Below, piece after piece: positions 5,074 through 5,428 of a stretch of 5,428 bases of DNA; position 1 is the first letter of the stretch, and the number at the start of each line of letters is the position of its first letter. The translations under genes and the position numbers were made by a program. The stretch is taken from NCBI GenBank assembly GCA_947631285.1, contig CANRKS010000063.1, positions 1-5,428 on the forward strand. Direction: 5' to 3'. Origin of the DNA: an uncultured Bacilli bacterium. Its GTDB lineage: Bacteria; Bacillota_I; Bacilli_A; RF39; UBA660. The notes beneath the pieces are model-generated. The model was not told the DNA's origin and did not search any database. It saw only the letters and a list, made by a program, of their open reading frames with translations.

Positions 5074-5428
5074 ATGCAGGAAGAAAATAAAAGTAAATTA
5101 TTAATTGGCACTTTAGTAGCAGTCATAACATTAGTAATTGCTGTCGTGGGGGCAACCTATGCATTCTTTTCTTTAAATGTAAGTGGAGATACAACGAACA
5201 CTAATGTTGATATTGAGACAGGTAATGCCAATATAATATCTTTAACTGGAGGAACAAGTAGTTTGCATATAAATGTTAAAGCTAGTGATATGGGAGAAGA
5301 TAAAATAAATACTAGTTATTATGCAACTAATACAGATAAAGATTATTTAACAGAAGAAGAACCTCATAACTTTAATATAGCAACATTTGAAGTAACAGGA
5401 AATATAACAAATGCTAGTAATTGTACAG
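5074..5428 (+). CDS. TasA/camelysin-like secreted surface protein, 3' end outside window
   Basis: 118 residues are visible and the frame is still open at the window edge. The N-terminus has a charged start (MQEENKSK), a hydrophobic helix (about 9-27) and then GATYAFFS (26-33). This matches the SipW-dependent signal peptides of TasA and camelysin, where a G-T-(W/Y)-A-x-F motif ends the helix; cleavage would be after Ala30. After about 13 residues comes NVDIETGNANI (44-54), placed like the ATFASGTLDL segment just after the TasA cleavage site, and then Ser/Thr/Asn-rich beta-type sequence. Family members form extracellular fibres or surface coats, exported by Sec and cut by a SipW-type peptidase. 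No SipW gene is visible here. The homology is judged from the signal region and general composition; a different SipW-type cargo is possible. Two predicted operators bracket its promoter, and the divergent gene encodes a likely regulator. Confidence 0.78.
   Translation, partial: MQEENKSKLLIGTLVAVITLVIAVVGATYAFFSLNVSGDTTNTNVDIETGNANIISLTGGTSSLHINVKASDMGEDKINTSYYATNTDKDYLTEEEPHNFNIATFEVTGNITNASNCT

Noticed and set aside
1..5428. Mycoplasma-type genetic code (TGA as Trp)
   Set aside because: Tryptophan is encoded by TGG and all genes read through without internal TGA; surface proteins with wall-type domains also fit a normal Bacilli cell.

Overview
The window is very AT-rich and gene-dense, and reads with the standard bacterial code: Trp is TGG and no gene needs TGA read as Trp. 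Protein resemblances (XseA/XseB, PriA, a DUF5011-type surface protein, a TasA-like signal region) and purine-rich Shine-Dalgarno sites point to a low-GC Bacillota/Bacilli genome, plausibly one of the small-genome uncultured gut Bacilli. That placement is inference.

Left part (1-1229): the 3' portion of xseA, whose 5' end lies outside the window, is followed 18 bases later by xseB. Together they encode exonuclease VII, and an intrinsic terminator ends the unit. Middle part (1237-2473): a single gene with its own promoter and terminator encodes a membrane-anchored extracellular protein with an Ig-like DUF5011 domain, a Pro/Ser/Thr linker and a transglutaminase/cysteine-protease-like domain with an intact Cys-His-Asp set. 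Next (2498-4694) is a full-length priA, the replication-restart helicase. Its correct start is 2508, fixed by a strong Shine-Dalgarno site.

Right part (4698-5428): priA converges on a very small minus-strand gene (4712-4879, 55 aa) for an Arc-type ribbon-helix-helix DNA-binding protein, and the two share a bidirectional terminator. Divergent from it is the start of a gene (5074 to beyond the window) whose product resembles TasA/camelysin-type, SipW-dependent secreted surface proteins. The 194-base region between these two genes holds three pairs of the 6-bp palindrome GATATC or a one-base variant. In every pair the two copies start exactly 11 bp apart. The pairs sit at the predicted promoters of both genes. 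I infer a self-contained switch: the small repressor binds the three paired operators and controls both itself and the surface-fibre-like gene. This is the most interesting signal in the window.

The DNA-metabolism genes (xseAB, priA) look like ordinary chromosomal housekeeping. The two surface proteins and the regulator look like accessory cell-envelope functions placed between or beside them.
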